Assembly (NCBI RefSeq): GCF_024178165.1
Contig: NZ_JAMZIE010000003.1
Span: 248,001 to 312,000, forward strand
Source: Halohasta salina
GTDB taxonomy: Archaea > Halobacteriota > Halobacteria > Halobacteriales > Haloferacaceae
Reading direction: 5' to 3'
DNA length: 64,000 bases
Below the pieces are notes generated by a model. The model did no database searches, was not told where the DNA came from, and saw only the letters and a list, made by a program, of their open reading frames with translations. Shown piece by piece: positions 25,366 through 34,060 of the stretch (position 1 is its first letter; each line of letters begins with the position of its first letter). The position numbers and the translations under genes were made by a program.

Positions 25366-26064
25366 TTACCGCTCGTATTCGGTCACCGAGACGCCCTCGT
25401 CGCTGCCGACATAGACCGTCGACGCACGGCCGACGAACAGCCCGTGTTCGACGACGCCCGGAATCGCCGAGAGCGACGCGGCCAGCGCTTCTGGATCGTC
25501 GATCACGCCGAACTCACAGTCGACGACGAGGTTCCCGTTGTCGGTGACGACCGGTCCATCCTTATTGGCCGCCCGCCGCAGGCTGGGCTCGCCGCCCAAC
25601 GCCTCGACGGCCCGCTCGACGCCGGTGCGGCCCGCCGGGAGTATCTCGACGGCGACGGTGTGATCGAGCCGGTCGGCGAGTTTGGTCGGGTCGACGACGA
25701 GATGCAGTTCGTCGGCGGCGGCCGCAACGAGTTTCTCGCGGGCGTGGGCCGCGCCGCCGCCCTTGATGCAGTCGCCTGTTTCGAGGACGATCTGGTCGGC
25801 TCCGTCGATAGCGAGGTCGATTCTGTCGACCTCGTCGAGATCGGCCAGTGGAATACCCTGCTCGATGGCCAACTCCCGGCTGGCGAAGGAGGTCGGGACG
25901 CCGACGATGTCGAGGCCGTCGTCGACCGCCGCACCGAGTGCCCGGATCGCGTGGGCTGCGGTGCTGCCGGTGCCGAGACCGACGACCATCCCCTCGCTGA
26001 CGCGGTCGGCCGCGGCCTCGCCTGCACGGCGCTTGGCGCTGCTGCTTCCGCCTGTCGTTTTCAT
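25366..26064 (-). CDS. rpiA: Ribose-5-phosphate isomerase A
   Basis: Interconverts ribose 5-phosphate and ribulose 5-phosphate, which in haloarchaea supplies ribose for prs. The 232-residue protein shows GLGTGSTAAH (phosphate loop), DGADQ (catalytic region), IKGGGAAHAREK with the catalytic glutamate region, and LVVDPTKL. I used the M-K-T-T-G-G start; eight extra upstream codons are less likely. It lies 43 bases from orc on the same strand. Confidence 0.95.
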   Translation of the reverse strand: MKTTGGSSSAKRRAGEAAADRVSEGMVVGLGTGSTAAHAIRALGAAVDDGLDIVGVPTSFASRELAIEQGIPLADLDEVDRIDLAIDGADQIVLETGDCIKGGGAAHAREKLVAAAADELHLVVDPTKLADRLDHTVAVEILPAGRTGVERAVEALGGEPSLRRAANKDGPVVTDNGNLVVDCEFGVIDDPEALAASLSAIPGVVEHGLFVGRASTVYVGSDEGVSVTEYER

Positions 26065-26107
26065 ACCGGCCCTGCGGCGGCCCGCCACAAACAGCTACCG
26101 GATGCGG

Positions 26108-27232
26108 TCAGTCGAGCCGGTCGACGATCGCCTGTGAGTCGTAGGCCAACGCGAGTTCGCGGGACCGCCCCCGACCCTCCACGTCGGCGTACCGGGCCTC
26201 GATGATCCCGAGTTGATCGAGTTTGTTGACCAGTTCGGTGTAGCGGGTATACCCCAGCCCGGTGGCCGCGGCGAAGGCGTCGTAGATCTCGCCGGCCAGC
26301 TCGCCGTCGTGGTCGACCAACACCTCCAGCAGCGCCCGCTCGGAATCGGAGAGCCCTCGGAGACTTCGGGAGAGATGGACGTGTTTGGACTTCTCGTAGG
26401 CGGCCTCGATATCCTCGGTGGCGATCGTTCGGGCCGCCCGCATCTCGGCGTGGAGCCCCGCCCGCCGCAGCAGGTCGATCCCGACCCGGAGGTCGCCGCT
26501 GTCGGCAGTGAGTTCGGCGACCCGGTCGAGTTCCGGCTCGTCGAGGACGCCCTCGTGGAAGCCGCGGTCGGCCCGCGCCCGGAGGATCGACCGGATCTCG
26601 TCGACGGCGTAGCGCGGGAAGTAGATCTCTTCGGGCCGGAAGACGCTCTGGACGCGGGTGTCGATCTCGTCGATCGGCTCAAGCGAGAGGTCCGACGAGA
26701 CGATGACGACGCCGATCTTGACACCCGGGTTCGTCTCGTGGGCCCGCAGCAGCGAGCCGAGGGTGTCGCTGGCCTCGTTTTCGTAAAACAGGTAGTTCAC
26801 GTCGTCGAGCGCCACCACGAGCACGTCCTCGTCGTCGATCAATCGCTCGGTGAGTTGGCCGAAGAGCTTCTTGAAGGAGATCCCCGAGGCCGGCGGCTCG
26901 TAGTCGAACACTCCCTCGAAGAGCCGCGAGAAGACTGCATACCGCGTCGAGTCGACCTGACAGTTGACCCGGACGGTCCGAACGTCGGCCTCGCCACCGA
27001 GTTCGCCGAAGAGCTTCTGGACGGCCGTCGTCTTCCCCGTCCCCGGCGGCCCCTGAATCATCGTGTTGAGCGGCCGCGAGCCCCGGACGGCGGGTCGGAG
27101 GGCGTATTTGAGGCTGTCGAGCTGGCTGGTGCGGTGGTCGAAGGCGTCAGGCACGTAGTCGATCTCGAAGACGTGTTCGTCCCGGAACACCGTCTCGTCC
27201 CACGACAACAGCTCCTCGGGCTCGTCGGACAT
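26108..27232 (-). CDS. orc: Orc1/Cdc6-type replication initiator
   Basis: A 374-residue AAA+ origin-binding ATPase with a C-terminal winged helix. Walker A is G61-PPGTGKTT, Walker B is VVALDDVNYLF with D-D rather than D-E, and sensor 1 is VVIVSSD. The winged helix covers about residues 285-374 (ALLEVLVDHDGELAGEIYDAF). No ORB-like repeats are visible in the 54 bases upstream or in neighbouring gaps, so this may be an initiator paralogue away from an active origin. Confidence 0.9.
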   Translation of the reverse strand: MSDEPEELLSWDETVFRDEHVFEIDYVPDAFDHRTSQLDSLKYALRPAVRGSRPLNTMIQGPPGTGKTTAVQKLFGELGGEADVRTVRVNCQVDSTRYAVFSRLFEGVFDYEPPASGISFKKLFGQLTERLIDDEDVLVVALDDVNYLFYENEASDTLGSLLRAHETNPGVKIGVVIVSSDLSLEPIDEIDTRVQSVFRPEEIYFPRYAVDEIRSILRARADRGFHEGVLDEPELDRVAELTADSGDLRVGIDLLRRAGLHAEMRAARTIATEDIEAAYEKSKHVHLSRSLRGLSDSERALLEVLVDHDGELAGEIYDAFAAATGLGYTRYTELVNKLDQLGIIEARYADVEGRGRSRELALAYDSQAIVDRLD

Positions 27233-27286
27233 CTGGGTGTGTGAACCCAGCCCGTCTACTTAATTGATTCCCCGTTTTGCGGCGGC

Positions 27287-27847
27287 TCACAGGTCGACCG
27301 TCTCGACCGTCTCATAAACCGGCCCCGCGTCGTCCAGCCGGCTTTCGGTCAGCCGGACGCTCTCGACTCGAAACGTCCCGACTGTCGGCTCGGTCTCCCG
27401 AACGACTTCTTGGACCAGCGCCTTGCCCCGGGCGTCGTCCATCCGTGCGAGGGTTACGTGCGGTGTGAACGCGTGGGATTCGGCGTCGAACCCCAGCGCC
27501 GTGAGTTCGGTTTCGAGTGCAGCGTGCAGGCGGCTCAACGCCGTGGCCCCCTTGCCCTCGCGGACGCCGGCCCAGACGACGCTGATATACTCGGGCGAGG
27601 GGAAGACGCCCAGTCCCTCGATCGTACAGTCGAAAGGGTCGACGCCCGCTTCGTCGACCGCCCGCTGGATGGCTGCCTCGATTTCGTCGAGGCGCGCGGG
27701 GTCGGTATCCCCGAGGAACTTCAGCGTGACATGCGCCTGTGCGGGATCGGTAACGCGGAGGCCATCGGCCTCGCGTAGATCGGTTTGGATGGCTGCGAGT
27801 GGGTCGGCAAGCGCGTCGGGGAGGTCGACGCTGACGAACAGTCGCAT
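27287..27847 (-). CDS. thpR: RNA 2',3'-cyclic phosphodiesterase (2H family)
   Basis: Opens 2',3'-cyclic phosphates on RNA ends; the family was once called 2'-5' RNA ligase. The 186-residue protein has both catalytic H-x-T-x motifs, H39-V-T-L and H130-V-T-L, about 90 residues apart as expected, and starts MRLFVSVDLP. The long open frame upstream of this ATG reads through the tRNA and is not coding. The adjacent tRNA-Gly fits an RNA-processing theme, but this may be coincidence. Confidence 0.93.
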   Translation of the reverse strand: MRLFVSVDLPDALADPLAAIQTDLREADGLRVTDPAQAHVTLKFLGDTDPARLDEIEAAIQRAVDEAGVDPFDCTIEGLGVFPSPEYISVVWAGVREGKGATALSRLHAALETELTALGFDAESHAFTPHVTLARMDDARGKALVQEVVRETEPTVGTFRVESVRLTESRLDDAGPVYETVETVDL

Positions 27848-27891
27848 GTCGACGCTATCGGAGTGGATCGTGAAGATCTGTCGGCTGCAGC

Positions 27892-28068
27892 CTACTCGTC
27901 GTCTTTGATCTCGCCGAGCTGGTCGATGAGTTCGTCGGTCGAGGCATCCGAGTCGACGGACATCTCGCCGTCGTACTCGTTTTCGTGGACGTTGACGGTC
28001 TCGCCGTCGTCTTCCTCGTCGTCGCTTGGCTGTTCCTGCTCGGACTCGTCGTAGCTTCCAAAGCCCAT
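27892..28068 (-). CDS. DUF5786 family acidic microprotein
   Basis: 58 residues starting MGFGSYDESEQEQ, strongly acidic, with a conserved tail DELIDQLGEIKDDE. I recognise the opening as the haloarchaeal DUF5786 family. It has no cysteine or hydrophobic helix, so it may be an adaptor or partly disordered peptide. A GAAATTATCC element about 30 bases upstream fits a promoter. It is convergent with nothing; thpR follows it after 44 bases. Confidence 0.8.
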   Translation of the reverse strand: MGFGSYDESEQEQPSDDEEDDGETVNVHENEYDGEMSVDSDASTDELIDQLGEIKDDE

Positions 28069-28181
28069 CAGTGTCGGTTCCGGCCAGCGCCGGGATAATT
28101 TCACTGATTCGTATATCTGTATAATTTCGAACTGGATCGACACTGTTCGGGGTCGTCTCGTCCGGCGGTCGAATGATGAGA

Positions 28182-28187
28182 TTTATT
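28182..28187 (+). promoter_or_regulatory. TATA box of tRNA-Gly
   Basis: TTTATT in GATTTATTCG lies 27-32 bases before the first base of the tRNA, normal for archaeal tRNA promoters. Confidence 0.5.
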
Positions 28188-28213
28188 CGTGCCGACACCC
28201 TCAGTTCGGGTGC

Positions 28214-28284
28214 GCGCCGTTGGTCCAGTGGTAGGACAGAGCCTTCCCAAGGCTCTAGCCCGGGTTCAATTCCCGGACGGCGCA
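28214..28284 (+). tRNA. tRNA-Gly (anticodon CCC)
   Basis: A complete 71-base cloverleaf: acceptor GCGCCGT pairs with ACGGCGC, the D stem is GTCC/GGAC, and the anticodon stem GAGCC/GGCTC encloses the loop TTCCCAA, giving anticodon CCC. The T arm is CCGGG-TTCAATT-CCCGG and the discriminator base is A. The CCA end is not encoded. No intron. A near-copy of its last 23 bases occurs 105 bases downstream. Confidence 0.95.
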
Positions 28285-28367
28285 TTTCTGCCGAACGAAG
28301 TGAGGCGAAATCGCCACGGAATTGAACCCTATCAGTCACGCGCAGCGTAGCGAGCACATCTGATTCC

Positions 28368-28390
28368 GGTTCAATCCCCGGACGGCGCAT
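28368..28390 (+). repeat. Second copy of the tRNA-Gly 3' end (attachment-site-like scar)
   Basis: Matches 22 of 23 bases of the tRNA T arm and acceptor end plus one flanking base (28263-28285). The 82 bases between hold a facing inverted copy of the T-loop sequence (GAATTGAACC near 28318) and GCGAGC-type short palindromes. Direct repeats of a tRNA 3' end are what tRNA-targeted integrases leave. No integrase remains, so this looks like a deletion scar. Confidence 0.6.
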
Positions 28391-28445
28391 TCTTCTGTCG
28401 ACCACGAACCGCCGCGTTCAACCCGTTTGCTCCGATGAAGAAGAT

Positions 28446-28757
28446 ATGGCACTCACCGATCTCCTCCCGGATCGTCCACTCCAGCAGTCCGAAGTCGACG
28501 CCCTCGACGACACCGACCGCATCATCGGCAACTTCCCGGTTTACCTCGAAGCACTCTCGGGGTTCGCCATCGGGATCGTGCTGGTGATCGACGCCACGGC
28601 CCACGCGCTGAGCTACGACGTCGACGGCGCAGGCTGGGAACTGGTCGAGAGCCGCGAGCTGGCCCATCCGGTCGAGGGCGGCGTCCACGCCGCGGATATG
28701 GAGTTGATCGAAGAGCTACAGTCGACGGCCGCCCAGTACGCAGGCGCGTCTGCGTAA
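28446..28757 (+). CDS. Hypothetical 103-residue soluble protein
   Basis: Starts MALTDLLPDRPLQQSEVDAL and contains a GFAIGIVLVIDATAHALSYDV strand-rich core. There are no cysteines and no clear membrane anchor. It lies next to the tRNA-Gly scar, so it may belong to the former element or simply flank it. An AAGAAGATATGG start context is unremarkable. No family recognised. Confidence 0.55.
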   Translation: MALTDLLPDRPLQQSEVDALDDTDRIIGNFPVYLEALSGFAIGIVLVIDATAHALSYDVDGAGWELVESRELAHPVEGGVHAADMELIEELQSTAAQYAGASA

Positions 28758-28866
28758 CCGGTCTGATAGCCGATGATTGCCGGCCGGTCCTTCCCTAAGC
28801 CTTGGTCGGGGCATCGGCGTGCGGTGTGTTGTCCGATGGCGGTTCCCCAGTGGGGTCCGTGGACGA

Positions 28867-29655
28867 TCAGGTCGGATGCAGCGCCGTCTGGCTCCGGAGC
28901 CACGGTACGACGACCCCGTTCAGCCGACTATGGGCCGTCTCGTAGCTCGTTCCCGATGGCTCGTCGTGGCCCCTGTACGTCCCGAACTGTGTGTGATTGA
29001 CGCCCGCAAGCTCCGCGACCCGCGTCGACGGTGGCAGATTGCCACGATTCCGGTCGTCGGCCTCTCGATCCAACACTCCGTCAGCATCGCCCGTCACGCT
29101 GACCGCTGCAATATCACGGTCCGAGAGGTCGATGTCACAGTACGACGCATACAGCAGCACCCCCTCGACCTCCGCCCCAGTCGCCACGTACCGGCAGGCC
29201 ATCGCGCCGCCGAGGGAGTGGCCCCCGACGTACCACTCACTGATCTCCGGCCGGTCGGCCATCGCCCTGTCGGCCGCGTGGTCGGCGACCCCGGCTTCGG
29301 CGAGGCCGTAGTCGACCACGGCGAGATTCAGTGGCATCCGTGGAATCACGACCGTCACGTTCGCCTCGCGGGCCAGCGGTGCCAGCGACCCGACGTAGGC
29401 GTCGGGATGGACGCGCCCACCGGGGTAGAAGACGACGGCCGCTTCGGGCTGTCTATCGGCTGGCTGGAGGACGTAGCCGCCGCTGGACCGGTCGACCGAC
29501 ACGCGGGGGTCGTCCTCCGCGGCTGCGATGCTCTCGGGCGTGCCGTGGTACGGCGTCCCGGCGTAGATCACCGCCAGTGCCACGACGACGAGGAGCGCGA
29601 CGACTATCCAGACGACCAGTCGTTTGGCGTGTCGACCGACGGTCGACCGATCCAT
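28867..29655 (-). CDS. Membrane-anchored alpha/beta hydrolase
   Basis: A 262-residue protein with one N-terminal helix (about residues 12-32), probably an uncleaved anchor that places the enzyme outside. The nucleophile elbow is YVGGHSLGGAMA, the oxyanion region is VVFYPGGRVHPDAY, and the catalytic histidine is probably in AGVNHTQFG. It resembles the general Abhydrolase_5/6 group, so ester or amide substrates are possible. It follows the preQ0-type transporter by six bases and is likely in its operon. Confidence 0.8.
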   Translation of the reverse strand: MDRSTVGRHAKRLVVWIVVALLVVVALAVIYAGTPYHGTPESIAAAEDDPRVSVDRSSGGYVLQPADRQPEAAVVFYPGGRVHPDAYVGSLAPLAREANVTVVIPRMPLNLAVVDYGLAEAGVADHAADRAMADRPEISEWYVGGHSLGGAMACRYVATGAEVEGVLLYASYCDIDLSDRDIAAVSVTGDADGVLDREADDRNRGNLPPSTRVAELAGVNHTQFGTYRGHDEPSGTSYETAHSRLNGVVVPWLRSQTALHPT

Positions 29656-29661
29656 TGCTCG

Positions 29662-30402
29662 TTAGTCGTCGGCGACGTAGCCGCTGTGAGCGTCGACCCC
29701 GCCGGGCCGCAGGAGGCGGACGACCAGATAGACGACCGGTGTGTCGACGACCGCGATCAGGAGCTTGAGCAGGTACTGGCCGAGGATCAGGCTGACGACC
29801 ACGGCGGTCGACTCCGGCTGGCCGGTTCCGAGCACCACGGGAGCGGCGACGAAGGCGACCGTCACGAAGATCACCGTGTCGAGGGCCTGACTGCTGGCGG
29901 TTGAGGCCAGATTGCGGAGCCAGAGGTACTGTCCCGCCGTGTAGTCCCGGATCCAGTGGAAGACGAACACGTCCCAGTTCTGGCTGACGATGTACGCCAG
30001 CAGACTGCCGAGAACGATGTTGGTACTCGGGGCGAGCGCCGCGGCGAACGTCCCGGCGAACTCGGGGTCGAGGGCGGGCGCACGGAGCGTCGACCACACC
30101 AACCCGAGCACGACGAAGTTCAGCGCGAAGGCGACGTTGACCATGATCTGGGCGGCCCGCCGACCGTAGAGTTCGGCATAGCAGTCCGAGGCGAAGAACG
30201 TCAGCGCGTAGGCCAGCGCCGCCCCCGGCAGCACGATCTCCGCGCCGACCCGTGGCAACTCGACCGGCAGCGGGAGCGCCAGCAGTTTGGCGGCGGTGAG
30301 TTGGGCGGTCACCAGCGCGGTGACGAACAGCCCGACCAGCGCGATCTGGCCGATCGCCAACCGGTCGGCCGACCGGCCGGGGGCGAGTCGGTTACTCCTC
30401 AT
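29662..30402 (-). CDS. YhhQ/QueT-type queuosine (archaeosine) precursor transporter
   Basis: A 246-residue protein with about six helices. It shows the family core AAKLLALPLPVELPRVGAEIVLPGAAL and FFASDCYAELYGRRAAQIMV. Bacterial members import preQ0/preQ1. In archaea preQ0 is the base inserted for archaeosine at tRNA position 15, so salvage of preQ0 is the likely role. Its start overlaps the end of the RHH gene by 11 bases, so the two are probably co-translated. Confidence 0.85.
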   Translation of the reverse strand: MRSNRLAPGRSADRLAIGQIALVGLFVTALVTAQLTAAKLLALPLPVELPRVGAEIVLPGAALAYALTFFASDCYAELYGRRAAQIMVNVAFALNFVVLGLVWSTLRAPALDPEFAGTFAAALAPSTNIVLGSLLAYIVSQNWDVFVFHWIRDYTAGQYLWLRNLASTASSQALDTVIFVTVAFVAAPVVLGTGQPESTAVVVSLILGQYLLKLLIAVVDTPVVYLVVRLLRPGGVDAHSGYVADD

Positions 30403-30565
30403 CGAGTCGACCCCGCCGCGTGTCGATATCGTCCAACTGATCCAGCGTTTTCCTGATCGAGGCCCGCACCGCCTCGCTGCGATTGACGAACTTCTTGTCC
30501 TCGCCGACGTGGCTGTCGAGGTCTTCGAGCAGCTCGTCGGGTACTTCGACGCTTATCTTGGCCAT
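30392..30565 (-). CDS. Ribbon-helix-helix DNA-binding protein
   Basis: 57 residues: MAKISVEVPDELLEDLDSHV, then N-R-S-E-A-V-R-A-S-I-R, a complete CopG/RHH fold with the beta strand followed by two helices. Such dimers bind short palindromes. It lies between ubaA and the transporter on one strand, overlapping the latter by 11 bases. It could be the local repressor or part of a toxin-less RHH family common in haloarchaea. No toxin partner is adjacent. Confidence 0.88.
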   Translation of the reverse strand: MAKISVEVPDELLEDLDSHVGEDKKFVNRSEAVRASIRKTLDQLDDIDTRRGRLDEE

Positions 30566-30611
30566 ATCAGGATACGACTGGGGGAATACTTCAAAACACG
30601 TGTTCGCCTGT

Positions 30612-31448
30612 TCACTGCGAGGCGGCCCGATCCGAGCCGACGTCCTCGACCTGACAGCCGCCGCTGTACTCGATGCCTGCGATGGAGTCGATCGGATCCG
30701 TGCCACAGATGGGACAGTCGTCGCGCGCTCGGTAGGGCACCCGCTCGACGGAGAGGTCCATCGCGTCGTAACACAGCATCGTCCCGACGAGTGGCTCACC
30801 CGTATCCAACAGCAGTTTGACCGCTTCTGTCGCCTGCAGACAGCCCACCGTGCCCGGCAGCACGCCGAGGACGCCCGTGGTCGCACAGTCGGGGACCGTG
30901 CCGGGCTCGGGCGGTTCGGGGAACAGACACCGGTAACACGGCCCCTCGGGGACCAGCGTCGTCACCTGTCCCTCGAACCGGTAGATCGCGCCGTGACTGA
31001 CCGGGATCTCGGCCAGCCGACAGACGTCGTTGACGAGATACCGCGTCGGGAAGTTATCCGAGGCGTCGACGACCAGATCGTACTCTGGGATAATATCGGC
31101 AGCGTTGGCCTTCGAGAGCCGCGTTTCGTAGGTCTCGACCGTGATGTCGGGGTTGAGGTCGGCGACGAAGGCGGCGGCGCTCTCTACTTTCGGTATCCCC
31201 ACGTCGCTGTCGGCGTGGATCACCTGTCGCTGGAGGTTCGAGCGCTCGACGGTGTCGTCGTCGACGACGCCGATGGTCCCGACGCCCGCCGCGGCGAGAT
31301 ACTGGATCACCGGCGCGCCGAGGCCCCCCGCGCCGACGACCAGCACCCGCCCGTCGAGCAGCGCCGCCTGCCCCTCGGGACCGATCTCGTCCATGATGAT
31401 GTGCCGCGAGTAGCGGTCCAGTTGGGTCGCGTCCAGCGAGAGACTCAT
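30612..31448 (-). CDS. ubaA: E1-like SAMP-activating enzyme
   Basis: Adenylates the C-terminus of ubiquitin-like SAMP proteins for protein conjugation and for sulfur transfer to tRNA and molybdopterin. The 278-residue protein has the nucleotide loop VVGAGGLGAP, zinc cysteines C171/C174 (CYRC) and C245/C248 (CPIC), and the active-site C188 in DCATTGVLG, the same number as in Haloferax UbaA. It starts MSLSLDATQLDRYSRH, standard for the family. It precedes the RHH gene by 46 bases. Confidence 0.95.
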   Translation of the reverse strand: MSLSLDATQLDRYSRHIIMDEIGPEGQAALLDGRVLVVGAGGLGAPVIQYLAAAGVGTIGVVDDDTVERSNLQRQVIHADSDVGIPKVESAAAFVADLNPDITVETYETRLSKANAADIIPEYDLVVDASDNFPTRYLVNDVCRLAEIPVSHGAIYRFEGQVTTLVPEGPCYRCLFPEPPEPGTVPDCATTGVLGVLPGTVGCLQATEAVKLLLDTGEPLVGTMLCYDAMDLSVERVPYRARDDCPICGTDPIDSIAGIEYSGGCQVEDVGSDRAASQ

Positions 31449-31488
31449 GGGTCGGCTTCGACGCCCGCGAGAATAAGCGTGTGGTCGG

Positions 31489-33291
31489 CTACTCGATGGG
31501 GATCGGCACGGCTTCGTCGGCGGTCTCCTCGGGGTCGTCCGACCAGTCGAACTCGTCGGCTCCATCGGCGTCGGTCGACGTGGTCGGCGTCGTCGAGCCG
31601 CGTTCGTCGCTCCGCCCCGCCGAGCCGCGGTCGACGTCCCGGTCGGTCACACCGTGGTCGCCGGTGGTCGTGCCGTCGGTCTCCAGTTCGAACTGTTCGA
31701 GGAGGGCTTCGAGTTCGCCCGCCTCGTCGGCCAGCGTCGAGACCGTGTTGGCGACCGTCGACAGCGAGGTGGTCTGTTCCTCGGCTGCGGCGGCGGCGTC
31801 GGCGGCGTCGGCGGCGGTCGAATCGCTGATCTCGGCGACCTCGTCGACGACCGCGGCGACGTCCTCGGCGGAGGCCGCCTGCTGGTCGGTCGCGTTGCTG
31901 ATCTCGTGGACGCTGTCGGTGACCTCGGTGACGACCTCGGCGATCTCGTCGAACCGTCCCAGCGAGCGCTCGACGGAATCGGTGCTCTCGCTGACCCGCT
32001 GGCTGGCGGACTCGACGTCCTCGATCGTGCGATCGGACTGGGCCTGAATGTCTTCGAGCCGGTCGGCGATCTCCTCGGCGGCCGCCCGTGTCTCGTCGGC
32101 CAGCGATTTGACCTCCTCGGCGACGACGGCGAACCCCTCGCCGCCGTCGCTGACGCGGGCGGCCTCGATGGAGGCGTTGAGCGCCAAGAGGTTGGTCTGC
32201 TCGGCGATCTCACTGATCACGGTGACGATCTCGTCGACCTCGTCGATCCGGTCGACGAGTTCCTCGACGGAGTCGGCGGCCTCGGTGATCTCGGTCTCGA
32301 TCGTTTCGAGTTCGGCGGCGGTTGCGGTGGCCTCTTCCCGGCCCTCGGTGGCGGCCTCGCTGGCGGTTTCGGCCGTCCGGCTGACCTCCTCGGCAGAGGC
32401 GGCGATCTCCTCGACGGTCGCCGACAGCGTGTTGACCTCCGAGACGGCAGTCTGGAGCTGGTCGCGCTGGTCGTCGGCTCCGGCGGCGATCTCGTCGGTC
32501 GCCGCGGCGATCTCCGAGCCGGCCTGATCGAGTTCGGCCGTCGACTCCTCGACGGCCTCCGTCGAGGCCCGAACCTCGGCGGCGAAGGCGGCGGTATCGC
32601 CCAGCGACTCCTGGAGCGTCCGGAGCAGTTCGTTGTAGCGCTCGATGACGACCTGATAGGTGTCGTCGCCGACCACTGTCGGATCGATCGTCGCCGTCAG
32701 GTCGCCGTCGATGGCGGCGGTCGTCGAGTCCTCGAAGGCGTCGACCAGCCGCTGGAGCTGTTCGGAGCGGGCCTCGATCTCGTTGGTGTGGGTTTCGAGG
32801 TTGTCGGCCATTCGTTCGAGCGACCGACCGAAGGGCCCCGGCACCGGCTCGTCGAGCGCCGGATCGTCGAACTCCTGATCGGCCAAGGCGTCGGCTTGGG
32901 CCGAGACTGTCGAGAGATACGCCTGCAGATCGGCAAACGAGTCCGCCAGATCGCCGACCTCGTCGCCCTGCTCGACCACGACCGGCTCGGTGTCGACGTG
33001 GCCGTCGGCCATCTCGCGAGCCGCCGCTTCGATCTCGCGCAGCGGCGTCAACAGGTCGCGCCGGACGATCAACAGCGTGTTGGCGAACGCCGTGGCCGCC
33101 CCGAGGAAGATCGCTGCTTGCACGACGCGGAGTAAAGCCCCGGAGAAGCCGAACGGCAACACGAACAGCCCTATGGCGGCAGTAAACTGGAGGGCGACCG
33201 CCGCCAGTACCTTCCGTCGCAGAGAGCCGGTGATGCCGAGCCGGTCCATCATCCCCCAGAGCACCGCCTCGTAGCTGTCTAGTAGTGTCAT
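31489..33291 (-). CDS. Methyl-accepting chemotaxis-type transducer
   Basis: A 600-residue signal transducer: two membrane helices at about residues 28-75, a HAMP domain after them, and a second HAMP-like segment near residues 150-215. The long coiled coil contains the signalling tip [41 protein letters not shown]. There is no large extracellular domain, so it probably senses through the membrane or by a partner protein. The tail is acidic and ends PIPIE. No che genes are nearby. Confidence 0.93.
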   Translation of the reverse strand: MTLLDSYEAVLWGMMDRLGITGSLRRKVLAAVALQFTAAIGLFVLPFGFSGALLRVVQAAIFLGAATAFANTLLIVRRDLLTPLREIEAAAREMADGHVDTEPVVVEQGDEVGDLADSFADLQAYLSTVSAQADALADQEFDDPALDEPVPGPFGRSLERMADNLETHTNEIEARSEQLQRLVDAFEDSTTAAIDGDLTATIDPTVVGDDTYQVVIERYNELLRTLQESLGDTAAFAAEVRASTEAVEESTAELDQAGSEIAAATDEIAAGADDQRDQLQTAVSEVNTLSATVEEIAASAEEVSRTAETASEAATEGREEATATAAELETIETEITEAADSVEELVDRIDEVDEIVTVISEIAEQTNLLALNASIEAARVSDGGEGFAVVAEEVKSLADETRAAAEEIADRLEDIQAQSDRTIEDVESASQRVSESTDSVERSLGRFDEIAEVVTEVTDSVHEISNATDQQAASAEDVAAVVDEVAEISDSTAADAADAAAAAEEQTTSLSTVANTVSTLADEAGELEALLEQFELETDGTTTGDHGVTDRDVDRGSAGRSDERGSTTPTTSTDADGADEFDWSDDPEETADEAVPIPIE

Positions 33292-33360
33292 ACTGGATGG
33301 ATAGACTGATCTCCCATTAATTAACTATCGCAATGATTATCAGCCGCTGGGAATCGGACG

Positions 33361-33370
33361 GGAAAAAAGC
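33361..33370 (-). terminator. T-run behind rpl15e
   Basis: On the minus strand GCTTTTTTCC follows the rpl15e stop by about 35 bases after a GC-rich patch (CGACCGG). It is a plausible U-rich archaeal terminator. Confidence 0.4.
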
Positions 33371-33404
33371 CGGTCGAAGCGGGTCGACGGCGGTCGCGGC
33401 CGTG

Positions 33405-33995
33405 TTACTTGCTGCGGTTGCGGTCGCTGTTGACGCTCGGGCGGGCGTGTTCGGTGCCCTTGCCGCGTTTCTGCATGCCGCGGCCCGAGTCGCCGGCGTT
33501 GGTCAGTCCGCGGAACGCCCGACCCTTGTGCTGGGACTCACAGATCCAGTTGAGGTCGTCGTCGTTCTGGATGGCCGGATGTTCGGGGTCGACGAGGATC
33601 ACTTCGTGCCACTTCTGGGAGCCGTCTTCCCCGACCCAGTAGGAGTTCAGCACGCGAAGGTTGGGGTATTTACGGGAGGCTCGTTCCTCGGAGATGCGCT
33701 GGATCGACTTCCGGCGGCCGATCCGGTTGACGCCCTGCCGTTTCGAGCGGCGGCCGGCCTTGTGGCGCTGCTTGCGCGCCCCGCCCTTGCGGACGGCGAC
33801 GCGGGCGACGACGATGCCCTGTTTGGCCTTGTAGCCCTGCGAGCGGGCCTTGTCGAGGCGAGTGGGGCGGTCGACGCGCTCGATCGCGCCCTGGTTCCGC
33901 CACTCCTGTTTCCGCTGCCACTGCAGTTCGGCGAGTTTGCCCTCGCCGGGGTTCTTCCATGCGTCTCGGATGTGCGAGTATGCGCTTTTTGCCAT
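33405..33995 (-). CDS. rpl15e: 50S ribosomal protein L15e
   Basis: Basic 196-residue ribosomal protein starting MAKSAYSHIRDAWKNPGEGK, with GYKAKQGIVVARVAVRKGGARKQRHKAGRR and the C-terminal GLTNAGDSGRGMQKRGKG typical of L15e. It contacts 23S rRNA. An in-frame extension of 24 codons upstream is not used. The nearest good TATA (TTAAAC near 34116 on this strand) is about 120 bases away. This implies a leader, which carries a stable hairpin. Confidence 0.97.
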   Translation of the reverse strand: MAKSAYSHIRDAWKNPGEGKLAELQWQRKQEWRNQGAIERVDRPTRLDKARSQGYKAKQGIVVARVAVRKGGARKQRHKAGRRSKRQGVNRIGRRKSIQRISEERASRKYPNLRVLNSYWVGEDGSQKWHEVILVDPEHPAIQNDDDLNWICESQHKGRAFRGLTNAGDSGRGMQKRGKGTEHARPSVNSDRNRSK

Positions 33996-34046
33996 AGTTG
34001 TCCTCGGGCGCTTGCGATTCAGTCGAACAGGTCGACCACATTTCGT

Positions 34047-34060
34047 CCCGGCGAACCGGG
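34047..34060 (-). promoter_or_regulatory. UUCG-loop hairpin in the rpl15e leader
   Basis: On the transcribed strand CCCGG-TTCG-CCGGG is a perfect five-pair stem with a tetraloop, about 52 bases before the L15e start. Whether it controls L15e synthesis is unknown. Confidence 0.35.

Noticed and set aside
27233-27286. Replication origin beside orc
   Set aside because: The gap is only 54 bases and holds no ORB-type repeat or AT-rich unwinding stretch.
28069-28405. Minus-strand open frame extending the thpR frame through the tRNA-Gly
   Set aside because: It reads antisense through a real tRNA and intergenic DNA. The conserved ThpR start is at 27847.
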